A stretch of 64,000 bases of DNA. Source: Rhynchosporium graminicola. Lineage: Eukaryota > Ascomycota > Leotiomycetes > Helotiales > Ploettnerulaceae. The DNA lies in NCBI GenBank assembly GCA_900074885.1, contig FJUW01000012.1:186001-250000 (forward strand). Direction: 5' to 3'. The notes beneath the pieces are model-generated. The model was not told the origin of the DNA. It worked only from the letters and a program-made list of their open reading frames with translations, and made no database searches. The position numbers were made by a program, and so were the translations under genes. Positions 49,869 to 63,637 of this stretch are shown in pieces. Positions within the stretch are counted from its first letter, which is position 1, and every line of letters starts with the position of its first letter.

Positions 49869-50477
49869 ATGCGTTTCGCTACTGCCTCCATCACCTTGGC
49901 CTTTGCTACCACTCTTAGTCTCGCCGCACCAACTCCTTCAAAGTAAAACATCCTCTCTCCCCTCCTCGCAAGAGCTCTGACTGACCCATTCCAGCAACAT
50001 CAACTCCTTCTTCAACATCGACGCCAACAACATCAACCAAGGCTTCAACCTCCAGGCCTTCAACCAGAACGACATTGCTAACCTGCTCTCCGGCTTCGAC
50101 GTCAGCGGCTTCAACAACCAATTCCAACAATTCAACGCTCAATTCGACCAACAAGCCATCCAGCTCCTCCTCCTCCAGCTCGGCGGCAACCAGTTCGGCA
50201 ATTCCAACTTGAACGGCATCCAAGATCTGAGTCAATTCAACGTCAACAGCTTCGCCAACCAGTTCAATGGCCAGTTCCAGGCCAGCTGGAATGCGAATGA
50301 GATCTTGGGCTTGTTGGTCCAGTTGGGGCTTGTGGATAACCAGCAGATCCAGAATGTGAGTTTGCCTTTCCTTTCTTGCTTTGAATTGAAATCACGATGA
50401 TCATGACTAATGCGTGATAGCAATTGATCCTCTCCCAGCAATTCCAGCTCGGATCGCAGTCTTGCTTAGGCTTCTGA
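49869..50477 (+). CDS. Small secreted Asn/Gln/Phe-rich protein
   Basis: Three exons, 49869-49942, 49995-50355 and 50421-50477, give 163 aa. A clear signal peptide (MRFATASITLAFATTLSLA) ends before APTPS. The mature part is very rich in Asn, Gln and Phe, with recurring short words such as FNxQ, QFN and NQF, and alternates with hydrophobic segments (IQLLLLQLGG, EILGLLVQLGL). One Cys lies six residues from the end of the coding frame. The composition resembles prion-like or amyloid-forming domains; whether it self-assembles is inference. The C/T-rich leader, CAACATGCG start context and normal introns support a real, probably well-expressed gene. The family is not identified; it could be a wall-associated or effector-type protein. 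Confidence 0.85.
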
Positions 50478-51599
50478 ATGTTTCGCCTCGCCTTGCAGCG
50501 GAGCATCTTTCTCTCGCTGTGAACAACGGCAGAGCAATTCTTAAATGTAGGCGAGTTGCTTCATTTCGAATGGTGAGATTGGGGAGTTGGGATCAGGAGA
50601 ATGGGTTGTTGAGGGAAGAAACGCGGAGCAGAGGCTTCGAGAGAGGAGGACGATAAGAGGCTGTTGACACAAAGACCTCGATGAAATCTCCATGGTTGCA
50701 TCATGTGTCCAATCTGTATTTATCTTGATTTTGCCCGGAACTCACTCACACATCTCGTGCCATCCTCCATTTTGACTCTCTGAGCCCAAAACGAAACCAG
50801 TAGCCTGCATGGCAATCTTTCAATTGTAAACCGTTTGATAATTCCCCTGGACTGTCTGGTAAAGTCATCCTATTCCCACTCGTACTTGCACTAACATGAT
50901 AAAATCTTCGCGCTCACAATGTCACAAAAATCCTCTAGAGGAGTCTGTCTACCGTTCGAATATCACCAGTCAAACATCTCCAACCCTCCAAGTGTCAACG
51001 AATTGAGCCTCCTTACAGAAACTAGTGGGTATGGCAAAAAGCCATACCAGGAACTCTGCCTCAGACGGGCCGAAGCAGCAAAGATCAAGGGCGATCATAC
51101 ATCATCGCGGCAGCAGAAGAATTTCCAGAGCAAAGCACCAAGCGCGCGAACCCGCTCGTGATATTCGAGTGAATGATCCGGATGCTCTAAAGAGAGAGAG
51201 TGAGTGTGAGTGAGCAGCGTTAGAAGATACAAGGAAATCCATTGTGTTCAAGCATGCGGCTTTCGAGCGGGAGGCTGTCACGGCATGATACAGCACAGCA
51301 CAGTGCATTAAGATACGGTTTTTTTATTTGTTTCTCTTGCATCTCCACGCTCCCCCAGATCCCAGATCCCAGATCCCAGATCCCAGAATCAACAGCAGCA
51401 ACATAACCCACATCTAAAGTATCGACTTCATCGCCGTAGGAAAGCCAGTGTCGTACAAACAAGCCTAGCGTAACTTCCCAATACTCACCCCACGTAACTT
51501 CCCCTTCGAAACCTGCTCCTCGTAAACTTGCCGAGAGCCTTGCCTTGGGTCCTGTCTCGAAGAAGCTTGGTTGACATGCTTTGATTCATGAAAACCGCG
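50478..51599. other. Intergenic with GATCCCA repeat
   Basis: No gene was recognised. It includes the 3' UTR of the secreted protein gene, and at 51356-51387 a short tandem repeat of the 7-nt unit GATCCCA (about four and a half copies). Confidence 0.45.
51356..51387. repeat. GATCCCA heptanucleotide repeat
   Basis: About four and a half perfect tandem copies in non-coding DNA. Confidence 0.9.
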
Positions 51600-51960
51600 T
51601 GCCTTCCATATCTTCCTGCTTGAATATAGATACTGTATTCATCGCAGACTCGCCAGCCACGGAGCTCTCCAACAAGAAAAAAGAAGGGGCACATAAATAC
51701 GCCTTCCTACACCGCGGCAATGCTCGATGGCTGTCGTGAACGTCTTGTCCAATTGTCCCCAGTCCGTCACGTCTGTCTGGTGGAGGACGGCATTCGCGCC
51801 GCTGGAAGTAACACTGCTTCTGCTTCTGGGCGCAGTGCGAGGTCTGCAAAGATAACGTGGCATCATTTTGCGAGAAGGTTGGTCGCGAAGCAAAGGTCAA
51901 GTTCGGAGCCTGCTCCGCTGATGATGGCTACTTTGCCAGAGATTGTCTTTGCCAGAGAGT
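51600..51960 (-). pseudogene. Short-chain dehydrogenase relic (truncated, frameshifted)
   Basis: Read on the minus strand, three pieces in the right order match an SDR. ISGKVAIISGAG (51944-51909) is the cofactor site, VIFADLALRPEAEAVL (from 51856) is the second strand, and DVTDWGQLDKTFTTAIE (from 51773) is the segment before NNAG. They lie in two different frames, so frameshifts separate them. FSCWRAPWLAS follows and then a stop. The catalytic half with Ser/Tyr/Lys is not recognisable downstream. I take this as a decayed gene. No start codon is assigned. Confidence 0.7.
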
Positions 51961-54523
51961 GTCTTTGCCACGATGACTGTATAACTAACTATCTGTGGAA
52001 GTGGAAATAGAGGGGAGGAAGAGAGAGCGACTTGCCTGTGTTACATCACTCGGGTCAAATGAATTTCACTTATCCTCTTTGCTGCTCTTGCTGCCCACGC
52101 CTGTGTGGAAAACACGTAATTGGTTATGTATTTCTACGCGCATTCTGATCGTCGCGTTCGTGGAAAGATGGGTTGAAGCTAGGGCACGTCCTCAGAAGAG
52201 AGAGGAAGGTATGCGAGAAGTTGGAATGGCCATGAAGCATATCGTGAACACCAGGGAGGTATCCATTAGGGAGGTCGAACAGCTGCAAAGGATATCCTTC
52301 TCTAAAGATCTTGTATGGTATGGCAGATCTGCAGTCGAAGAGGAGAGGAGATATCGAGAGTTGTCTGTGGGAAGGAAACGTTGATGTTTCTAACATCCGC
52401 GAGGTGTCGTGGATATTGCGGGTATACAGCAGATTCAGGAAGGGTGGCCGAGCTGCCTGCCGACTGATAGAGATTAGGTAGGTACTGTACCTACCTACCT
52501 AATAATCTGGAGAAGGACAGTGGCGTGAACATGCAAGGAATCGATGAGATACTGATAATGTACCCAACGTTATTTCCATTCCTCCTCGCAGCAGCTTGAC
52601 CTTCCTGCCGACTACCAAACAGCCCACAGCGCGACAAGCTTTCCGTCCGTCATACGGGATCTTGGGTTAAGCGTTCATCATTACACGTTACTCATTTCAA
52701 GTACCCATCCACCTCCTGCTCGATCATCAATCACCACGACTCTTCTTCAAACCCAAGCGCCAGGCTCAAGATCAATGAAAAGTGGTTTTTTTTTCTCTCC
52801 TCAGCTTACGCCGCAAAAGAGTGCAATCAAAAATTCCCCCGATATCGCCCCCGAAGGAGAGATAACGATTCTCAACGCCCCGATGTGCAATGGAGGTTTC
52901 GTATCGCAAGCGAAGCCATAAGTGAGCGGCCAGCTTTCAAGAAGGTAAGTATGGTGGAGGCAGGAAGGTCGAGGAGGGACGACGTACTTATACTCTGAAG
53001 CGTGGCGCTAGACAGGGGTGGTGTTTGACCTGTTTGATTGGACTTGGCGGAAGCCTTTGCCAGCCTCCATCCTAGCCTAGGTAATCAGGCACCCAACGTC
53101 CCACATTCACTCCGAATGGGAAGGGAAGGGAAGGGAAGGGAAGAAGAAAGGCAAGGGAAGAAGAAAGGCAAGGCAAGAAGAAAGGCAAGGCAAGAAGAAA
53201 GGCAAGGCAAGGCAAGGAAAAGCCTAAGGACTTACGGGTGGCATCCAGTCAAAGGCAGTCAAGTCGGTCTTGTACTGTAGCGGAAACATCGCAAGTCACT
53301 ACTCAATCCCTCACAGTCTTCACTGAAATCAAAAACTTGTCTTTCAATCCGGACTGAACACAGCTGCTTCTATACTGCTTCCAGAGACATGATATGATGG
53401 ATATCTCCACTCGGAAATATCCTGCAGGCATTTCTCAGTTTCTATCGAGTCGTGATAGAACTCAAACGAAAGTCATGTGCATTCCTGGTAGTTGATACAA
53501 CACCTCCCATCCCAGAAGCATACATGGCGCAAGAGAACTCCTTCTTTGCATTGGTTCAATGTCAATCCCGGACCTGCTGCAGACCTGTCGCTCTTTGATT
53601 TTGAATGCGAAACGGAACAATCCTCTTCGACTGGATGCTAGACACGCAAAGAATTTGAAAAATCATTTCTTGAATCATGTTAGATGACCTCTGCTGGGAA
53701 TCGAAGGGAAGCATAAAGAGCCTACTTCGGAGTTAGAAGGGACTCCGAAGAAAGCGAATAGCAAAGCAAAGCAAACCCCACGACCGGGATCTCCCACCAC
53801 ATCGGGCAAACCTCTCTTTTACCAGAACACGCCGTAAGGTGTCATATTTGATACCCTTTATCTAAGAATTCCAGTCATAGTAAGCATTTCATAGAAATTT
53901 TGTCAGGATGACTTCTAGGCTCTTTCTCGATAGCAGGATCCGACGAATTAGACAGCCTTCCTCATCCTCTTCAGTCAGTCACGCTGGCAAACAATTAGCC
54001 CTGGTAACATGCAGCAAAAGAGTGTCTCATATCATATATCAGAATTCTCCGAGTGACTGAAGTGATCCAAGTTATCAATCAAGTCAGCGAAACTGGACCA
54101 TCAAGAAAGAGCTCGAATAATTAAGCGAGCAAAACATCAGGCAGGCAAAAGTCAACAAAGCGCACCTCCTGAAGGCCAGTCAAATAAGCGTAAGTCAATC
54201 AACAACAGCGAATCGGTACTCGAGATTTGGAAAGGTGAGTCCCTAAGTCACATTTTCCCCGATTCACCTTTCCATGTCCCACAGCACTTTTGTATCTCTC
54301 CGTGCGTCGTAGCTTCCTATTACGTTGGCACGATCAACAGCCAGGCCATCGGAAACAATTTGAAGATACTACAACTTGAGCCCTGAAGCATAAACCTGGG
54401 CTTTCTTGCAAACTTCGCATCTCGCAATAAATACCTAGGTAATCGCGATAATGTGCAAGCTGTACCAGACCGAGGTAAATATACAACAGACATTCACCCA
54501 ACCCTTCCTTCCGCACCTAGAAT
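51961..54523. other. Intergenic (2.6 kb) with purine repeats
   Basis: No gene was recognised. It contains TACCTACC words near 52480-52500, a purine repeat at 53118-53220, and probably the promoter of the gene that starts at 54524. The 129-codon frame at 51995-52384 lacks motifs. Confidence 0.45.
53118..53220. repeat. GGGAA and AAGAAAGGCAAGG tandem repeats
   Basis: GGGAA pentamers (four to five) run into four imperfect copies of a unit close to GGCAAGGCAAGAAGAAA. All positions are purine except the C in each unit. Confidence 0.85.
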
Positions 54524-56207
54524 ATGGGTCGAAAGCTGATCTTTGCTAGTACACGTGTACCCACATTGCGAAAATCGAAACGGCACCTTGTCGTGTCAGT
54601 CGGCCTAGTACGACGTATTCCGAAGGTACTGTCTTTCGTTTCACCTGATCCTTTTCTCCTCTTCACCCCGTCCTTTTTCTTCCTCTCTCCCACTTCTAAT
54701 CTCTTTCTCTTCCTGTCATCTTTTGCCTCCTACTGACCAGCCTATAGTCTCCTGCCCCCGCGGCATCACCATTCTCACCCAAAACGCACCTCACAAATGC
54801 CACGCCTGCCGAACCTACGACCGCGACCGCTGGCGTCGCGGCTGGCCTCGCATACCCATCCTTCAGCCCATGTCACTAGATCTCTACATGCCGCGAACCA
54901 GCCGAGGAAGACCTGCCGGAACTCTGTTCGAAGATGACGGTGATGGCGACGGTGGTGATTTCGACGAGGAGGAACTGGAGAGGTCGATTTTGGGCATGGG
55001 CTTGGATTTCGAGAGGTTTGGGAAGAGGGCGAGTCGGTTTGGGAAGGAGGGTATAGGGGAGAAGGGGAAGGAGAAGGGTGGAAGTAAGGGAAGCGATCTG
55101 AGTGATAGGGCAGATGATGATGAAGAGTCGTGGACGGAGCATTCTGAGGGGAGTAATGGTGTAGCTCTCGGTATGGGATTCGGGAAAGACGAGGGCATTG
55201 TCTTGAGTGGAGGTCTCAACGGTGAAGATACAGGTAGTTCTGAAGGCTTCGGGCTCACTATCGACGGAGCTATCAGCGATGATCCAGCCACGTCGACTAC
55301 TTCAACACAGCTTTACGTTTCACCATATTCCTTTTCAGAGGATCGGCCCAGCACGACGCTACATCCCGTTGCGGCAGATCGTGCCCAGAGTTCGAAGTCT
55401 AGAATCATGAGATCGCCAGTTAGGAGAAAACGCGCTGATTCTTTCGCCACGGATCATGGTGGTAGCGAGGAGAGCGATATTGGGAATGGTGAGCCAGGCT
55501 CGAGGTTTGGTGGGTTTGGAGGGAGGAGATTGCGGGGTAGACGGGCGAGCACGCTTGATGTCGTTCCTTTCCCTGAGTTGGATAGTGCTGGTGGTGATGT
55601 GGCTATGGAGCGCAATGGTTGGGGCGCGACTATGCAGAGAGTTGATACTGATGTGGCCATGGAAAGACGTGGCACTGGTGTGGCGATGGAGAGAACAGTA
55701 TCACATCGGTACTCTCGATCTGACACCATAACTCAGAGCACGAGACCTCGACCGCTTTCAGGATCCAGTTATCGAGGCACTGAAATGTTGGGAGGTGGTT
55801 CTGGATTGGGATTCGGCATGGGAATGGATTCAAGCACAGGAGGTCCACGCCGTGACAACTTCACGAGACCTCAGAGAGATTCTGCAAGTGGAGATCTGGG
55901 ACTCTCGTCAGCATCAGATATGGCAACTGGTGCGGCACCGAGAAGGGGAGGAGTAGCTATGGAGAGAGGTGGAGAAGCAAGGACGATCAGGAGCGATGAT
56001 ACGACGCGTTCTTATTCGCTTACTTCGCGTTCTCTGCCGACGCGTAGAAGGAGGAGTACAGTTGTCGCTAGACCTAGGCTCGAGCTTGGGTCGAATACTA
56101 CGACGGCGACTGGGACTGCGAGGGAGGGTAGTGGAACAAGGACAGGTGATGATGATGATGATGGTGTTAAGAAAGAGAGTATTACGGCGCAGTTCTTGGA
56201 TTTTTAG
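54524..56207 (+). CDS. Uncharacterised, largely disordered Gly/Arg/Asp-rich protein with VAMER repeats
   Basis: Two exons, 54524-54625 and 54741-56207, give 522 aa. Exon 1 encodes a basic start (MGRKLIFASTRVPTLRKSKR). After the 115-nt intron comes a small Cys motif, SCPRGITIL ... HKCHACRTYDRDRWRRGWPR, three Cys plus a His that could bind metal. An acidic stretch (EDDGDGDGGDFDEEELE) and a Gly/Lys/Ser-rich middle follow. VAMER occurs four times (around 55597-55695 and 55954) with one more degenerate copy. The protein ends GVKKESITAQFLDF. No catalytic domain, signal peptide or membrane helix is seen. Exon 1 is less certain; translation might instead start at an in-frame Met downstream. The long open frame and biased codon use support coding. 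Function unknown. Confidence 0.7.
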
Positions 56208-59200
56208 ATTTGCTATGAGGTTTATGGATTGTTTACTGTAGAATGGGGAATGAGGAATGGGATCATGGAGTAGGGAATACTATGTTCTGGTTTGTGGGTG
56301 GAGAGGAGGGGATTGATGCTTTGCTAACTGCGTGTGCCGCTCAATGGTAGACTGCTCTCGTAATGACTGCGACGCATATCTCTTTCGTGAGAAATGGAGA
56401 GGAGTTTGGGAGTCCAGGCTCTGTTCTGTTAGTTTGGCCTACTCTACTTCAGTGAGGTTGGCTTATGTATATTCTGTATACTGGAGGATGATCAGCGAAT
56501 TGCAAGAAAGGACCGAAACAAAAACTGATTCTTTGAAGATGCGAGACAAGCTTGTTTTGGTGAACGACAACCTGATAGCTAGGTATACTTGAGCCACTGC
56601 TTTTCAGCTTGTGTGACCATTGAATTGGAATTGATCTGAGTATATATCTCTATTGTGAAGAAATGAGGAAGAGGGAGGGGGAAATGGCTGTGAGGTAGGT
56701 ACGCTCAATGGATGAGAAAGGAGATTTGGAGAAGATATGGATCAAAGGCTTTGTAATTGTGTTGTTTGTTATGTGTTATAGTCATCCGAGGTACAGGTCG
56801 AATAGCTTTGCTTCTATGAATCGTGGGGCTTGCTGGTTGGATTCGTGATGCTATAGAAGTCTGACTCGGTTGCGTTTAGTATTTTCGAGTGTTGGTATTT
56901 ACGTCGACAAAGCCTAGGCGCTCGCTCGCTGGGTTGAGTAGGTAGCTGTGCAGATGGCATGGCGGTGGTCGTGAGTAATTGTCCATATAAGATCATTCGC
57001 GACGCCAAAACTGCATTCAAGCTAGAGTACTTTAGAGGCTTAGACAGGGAGCGGGCAAATAACCAAATACTTTTTAATTGAGGGCAAGTGGATGATCAGC
57101 TGACGGTTTCTTGGTTTGAGTAGTTCTAACACTAAGGGACGGGTTGATGCCGGTTCTCTAGGCGGGAGTTGTTGAAAGGAATGGATTGAGAAAATTGAGG
57201 AGATGAAGGAGAAATGCTTGGGAGTGAGATCGTGCAAGATTCGTTGTCGATATTGGTTTCTTGTTTTTTAAGGTGAGGTGACAGTCGGGTCACGCTCTAT
57301 CAATCCTCTAACTTGTAGTAGTCAGTCAGTCAGTCGGTGGAAGCAAGGTAAGTGTAACATGAAGTGTTGGTATTACTCTGTCGTGTACATACAGTCAAGC
57401 AGTCTCACGTGATTTGTATAAAATAGCATTATCATGTAATATTAGTCATAAGGTGGCTGCAGAACCAAGGTAGTCGAGACTCCGGAAGGGAGATATATCT
57501 GGCCGGCTAAGCCCCGGCACAGATACTGACTAACTCGTGCTATGGATCAACATGAAGGCACCTCAAATATAATACCTGCTTCAAGGTAGCCAGCGAACCG
57601 AATCGTTAAATTCCACGATTTCCCTTGGCTTTCACTACAGAGAAAATTAGTTGTTAGCGATTGATAGGTTGCTACTTACTGTATATAATAGATGTGTCGA
57701 TAGAGATAACTAACTCATGTCGTATCAAAATATCGACCTTTTCATTCCTCAGGCCCGAGGCTTTTGGCAAATCGCAATTTATGGGTCTGAAGTGCTTAAT
57801 TATTGTCTTAAATTTGGAAAGTGCTGAAGAGATTGGTTCATCCGTGCCGCATGATTAGTGCTATTATACTTTCTAATCCAACCTGCGATTACACTTGCTT
57901 TCACCGACTATACTGTAGCAGTCTCCATATCACTTACGATTCGTGATTTTGGCGAAAACTTGCGAAGAAAAGCAGAGGACACTAAATCTTAGAAGCTGAG
58001 CCTAACCTACCTTAAGCTATTTCGAATCTCTCCATGCATAGAAAGTTGATGAATGTATATAGTAATACTTGAGAAGTAATCGTATCTAGGTTTTAGCTAT
58101 TGTAAATCTTTATCAATAGGTAAGTTCTTAATCTAGTATTCGCATTCGACTTGAAATCGTGTGCTTAGTATTCTAGAGCCTCAGAGGCAGTGGTTTCGAC
58201 AGTAGTTTAGCTACTTCATCAATATTATCATGGGAAGGTTTTTCCTCTCTAAGGAAAAAGCGTAAAATGTGCTGATCAGCTTTTATATCCTTGCATCTAT
58301 AAGTAGGTGTAAAGCTGTAGTGGAAATATGTTGGGGTGTGTGCCTGACTTAGCTATTCCTGGAGCGGCTTCCACTTTTTTGCAATTTCCGGTAGAATTCG
58401 AATCGCACGTGTCTTACCCAGGTAGGTACGGAAGGTACTGCCAGCTATAAGCGTGAGCGCTAACAGAAAGGTCACCCGACCATTTCGTATAAAGTAAAAG
58501 CTTAGTCTAAGATAGTAAAGTTAACAGGCTACCTATCCTGGGGTAGTCGAAGCGGGGGAAATTAACAAAAGCTACCTTCCGGAGAGGCAGTAGCAGGGGT
58601 ATTCGGATGTCATGGTCAAATGACGGTCAAAGTATGGTGGCGGAGTTGATGCAAGAAAGAATGGCATGGTTCTTTGGTCGGTCCTTAGGTCAGAGTATTC
58701 TTACGATACTTATCAATTTCTGATCAAATACTTGTAGGAAACTTACCTACGAAGGCCGTAACGACTGTTAATGGTCCATCGCATACAGTCAGGCCAATCA
58801 TTCTATCAGAATACATTGGGAAGCGGAGATTCTGGGCGAAGTGGAGCTCGCGAAGGCTGGATAATTACCAATTCTTACAGCCTTCGTGGTTATGTTCTCA
58901 AGATCGGTATCGACGCTGGCCTATCAACTTCAACATAATACTCAAATGAATTGAGTTTCGATCGAGTCAGTAAAAGAATACCTAGATAAGCATAGGGCGT
59001 CGGATTTGGCGTTTAAACTGGGGGTGGGGTAGAATACTGGGTAAGGTAGCGAAGAAGGGTAATTAAAGAGAGTTTTATACTTACCCCGCATCTGCAACTC
59101 AGAATCGTACCTAAGTAACTCTTGAATGATTTTCTCAAAAGTGTAATCTCGGTTTAAATAGTTTTGCTGGAAAGGTACCTGTCAAGACCCGTGCTCGGGT

Positions 59201-59987
59201 AATTCACTTTTGGTTAGATCTTTGTTCAGACACCGAGCTGTCCAATGACCTTCACTTGACGCTCATTTTGCTACCGCGCTTACCTGTAAGGTGTTTCGAA
59301 GGACATGAGGATAATGTACAAAGCGAAAGATGACTATGAAATACAAATACGCTAGAAGATACCTAAGATCCGCATTTTCCTCGTGTTTTGAGCACGTGGT
59401 GGTGAGACTTTCCCGTACTGTCGACAATCTCATGCTAAACTGCTACTAATCCTTACACCATTTAAACGTTAAAACTCGTTAAGGCCGCCAGCTTTACTTG
59501 ACGTTAAAATGGGGGCGGGGGCGGGGTAATGTAGCACCGAGTATCTTACCTGAGTTGATACGGCAAGTTCAGGCTTACCGCTTGTTCTGTTCACATCTTT
59601 TACTTAGAACGGCAGAACCGGGCAGTGAGCTTATACTTTTCCCATGCAGTGTTCCGTAGAAGCGCGCAGTACAACCTCTTCCTTCAATGATCAGGCGTCG
59701 AAACATTCCAGGCGGTCCAGACCGAGGGACAATTCGATTTGGAAGCTTTATTGGTGGAAACACTTCCTTCCTATAGCTTTTACAAGATTCTAGTCTTCTT
59801 AATTGGAATAAATGACTATTAAATGAACCTCGAATTTTATTCGTATGCAGATCAGATAATAATATAGTGAACGAGTCATTTGATCTGTCTGACGGCGGTA
59901 CAGCTAATGACTGTTTTGATCTTGCTTATGGATTATTTCACCTGAGAACTAGCCAGGTACTTTCGTACGAACTCCAAGGCACCTAGT

Positions 59988-60088
59988 TAGCTACTATCCT
60001 CTCCCCCCCCAGTTTAAACGTTTAATCTTACGCCGTTCCTACGGCTCAAGCTTAACGTTTAAACTGGGGGGGGAGAGGATAGTAGCTA
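59988..60088. repeat. Perfect inverted repeat, 34-nt arms, 33-nt spacer
   Basis: The left arm 59988-60021 (beginning TAGCTACTATCC, with eight C, then AGTTTAAACGT) is fully complementary to the right arm 60055-60088. After one indel the pairing continues a few bases into the spacer. It resembles a miniature inverted-repeat element, but target-site duplications are not evident. Confidence 0.95.
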
Positions 60089-60590
60089 CCTGCTCTGACT
60101 TCGAGCTTTGATCCTTCCGCTGGGCCAGCGTTACTCTCGACCGTGCACTGCCAAGGTTGCTCGCTTAATTAGGGCCAATAAATCTATTAGCTTGGTTCTC
60201 TAAGCTAGCAAGCTAGGACCTGAATTCTGCTTAGAATCTAACTAACCTACTGAAAAAGACCTGTTCCCTATTCAAGTGAACATAGCTCCGTGTGTTCAAG
60301 GATACTAATAAGGTTTTCAACGTTCGATCTCGTACTAATGGTGCCTAAATTTCGATGTTTTCTCGGAAAATCCCTCGTTCCCGCCCCAGGATTTGCAACT
60401 CTGACCGCAGGGCAGCGGTTAACTTACCTCGACCTCTGCCTACACTTTGCTGAAACCTAATCCCACTTGCCCATCGTGAGAGTAAGGTTTCGAATAACGT
60501 AAAGCCTATAATAAAACTTTGTAAGTGATCAGAAGACTAGAGGAAGGGAGGAGGAAGGAGAAAGTCAGAAAGTCAAAAAGTTACGGAGGC

Positions 60591-60627
60591 AGAAGAAGCA
60601 GAAGAAGAAGAAGAAGAAGAAGAAGTA
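60591..60627. repeat. GAA trinucleotide microsatellite
   Basis: About eleven GAA units with one GCA interruption near 60600, in non-coding DNA. Confidence 0.9.
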
Positions 60628-61469
60628 GAGGACAGGAGATCTCGCGATGCACATGCTTTGAGTAAAAATCAAGTCAAATTAATTAGTTCAATCAAATCCA
60701 CGGAGTAAACTTGGAATTTTATGCCTTCTTAGGTCGGCAACTATCAGTAGGTAAAGGTGAAAAATGATATAGTTAATTAAACTACCTACTGATCATGATT
60801 TTAGTTTACGTGGTTCATTGAGGTAGGCCGTAGAGAGTTCCCGAAGGATACCGTCACCGGTTCTTAGCCCGAAAGAATTCGGCCTATGTGACTCCGCACT
60901 TCCCTTGCATGAACTCCTCCGCCTTATGGAAATATCCGCCACGCAGTAAACAATAATGCGGAGACACATCGCTTAAATATTACCGCTCGTCGATTTAGTG
61001 CCAGGGTATTTTCCCCTGTCTAAGTACCACAAAATGTTAGAAGAAGGTACGGAAAACTGGTCTATACCATCACCATTGTCGTAAGGTATCAACATAGAGA
61101 TGCTGTTCTTTTCTTCATTTATGCGGTAGTTTGCAGGAACTTCAGGTGTTGTTCTTGTAGGTAGAGATCCCTGCCGACTAGGGATAATACTTAACCGCTG
61201 TACCTCCGTACATTATCCACTTCAGCCAGAATGTCACCCCCGATCTGAAAGGAGGAGAGAAAGCTTGTCTTCGGAGTCGCTCCAAACCATAATCTCGGAT
61301 TCGCAATACTCGGCTTCTCCAAAATGTCTGAAACTATACACTGTGGGCTTGCGGGGAGTTTAGGATTTTTGGGTTTTAGTACAGTCAATGTAGATTTGCT
61401 GTATATGTATAAATGAACACATTAGCCCGCACCTCAGAGATGTGAATATCAACATCCAGACGTCACATC

Positions 61470-62841
<1,372 letters not shown>

Positions 62842-63637
62842 AAAGAGAAGGAGGAGATGAAGACAGAGAAACAGATGGAGATTGTATATACGCTAGCGAA
62901 ATTACTCAAACTGTTAATAGGCGTGGAAAAGAATTCATGTATTGTGAAAGATCTGAACTTCAACCCTTTTATGTATCCGCGTCAGTCAACTCCGGAATTA
63001 TACCCTGGAGGCTGGTGAAGAGGTGTCAAAGCGTAGCAGCGAGACTCATCCCACCTCATACCCTCGTACAAGACTCGAGTGTTGTCACACAAATATGGCT
63101 CGGTGCATCGCCAATCCGCGGCAACAAACAGCGAGACCCTCTCCAAACTCGAATAGAGACGTACAGGACACGAGGGTCGTCTGGAATATCGGAATGCCAC
63201 ATTTTTGCGGGAAAGACGAGATTCCGGTCACTTTGGAAGATCCGAATCTGTGTTTGCGAGCATCTGCCTTCTTCATGATGCATATCTTATGTTTTTCGGT
63301 CTTGCAATCAGGATGGAGAGTTCTTCGTAGTGCAGTCGTTTGTTTTCTTCTCCTTGTCATTTATCCATTCCTCCTTTGTTAAAGTACCAAGCGCAGAAAA
63401 CAACATGGAGCACCTAAGCAAAAGCAGGAATGTTTCGAGAAATCAAGATTTTGTATCGAAAGCCTCTTTTCAAGTCTTTTCGGTTGACATCGACTTGATA
63501 CCAAGGCCAGGATCTGGGACAGCTGTATCGAGCACACAAGTTCAGACATTTCTTATGAGCAAATCTCCAAATCGGTCCATGCAATCGTTTCCGCCTCAAA
63601 AATTTCCTAAGCCATCTCGGATCTCGAAATTTTGGGT
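62842..63637. other. Intergenic between xylanase and the edge gene
   Basis: Holds the xylanase 3' UTR and probably the promoter or first exon of the next gene. Frames of 116-175 codons here overlap each other and show no motif. Confidence 0.4.

Larger units (their letters stand above)
56208..61469. other. Gene-poor region (5.3 kb) with palindromic G-tract repeats
   Basis: No gene was recognised on either strand; open frames are all under about 90 codons. It holds the inverted repeat at 59988-60088, related G-tract motifs near 59011-59031 and 59459-59535, a GAA repeat at 60591-60627 and many TACCTA/TAGGTA words. It may contain decayed repeat DNA, but no transposase remnant could be seen. Confidence 0.5.

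Noticed and set aside
51995..52384. 129-codon + strand frame
   Set aside because: No signal peptide, domain or spliced partner; composition looks random.
54884..55291. 135-codon Pro/Ser-rich minus-strand frame
   Set aside because: It is antisense to the Gly/Asp-rich exon at 54741-56207 and has no features of its own.
60022..60054. Spacer of the inverted repeat as a transposase remnant
   Set aside because: Only 33 nt, no coding content, and no target-site duplication was found next to the arms.
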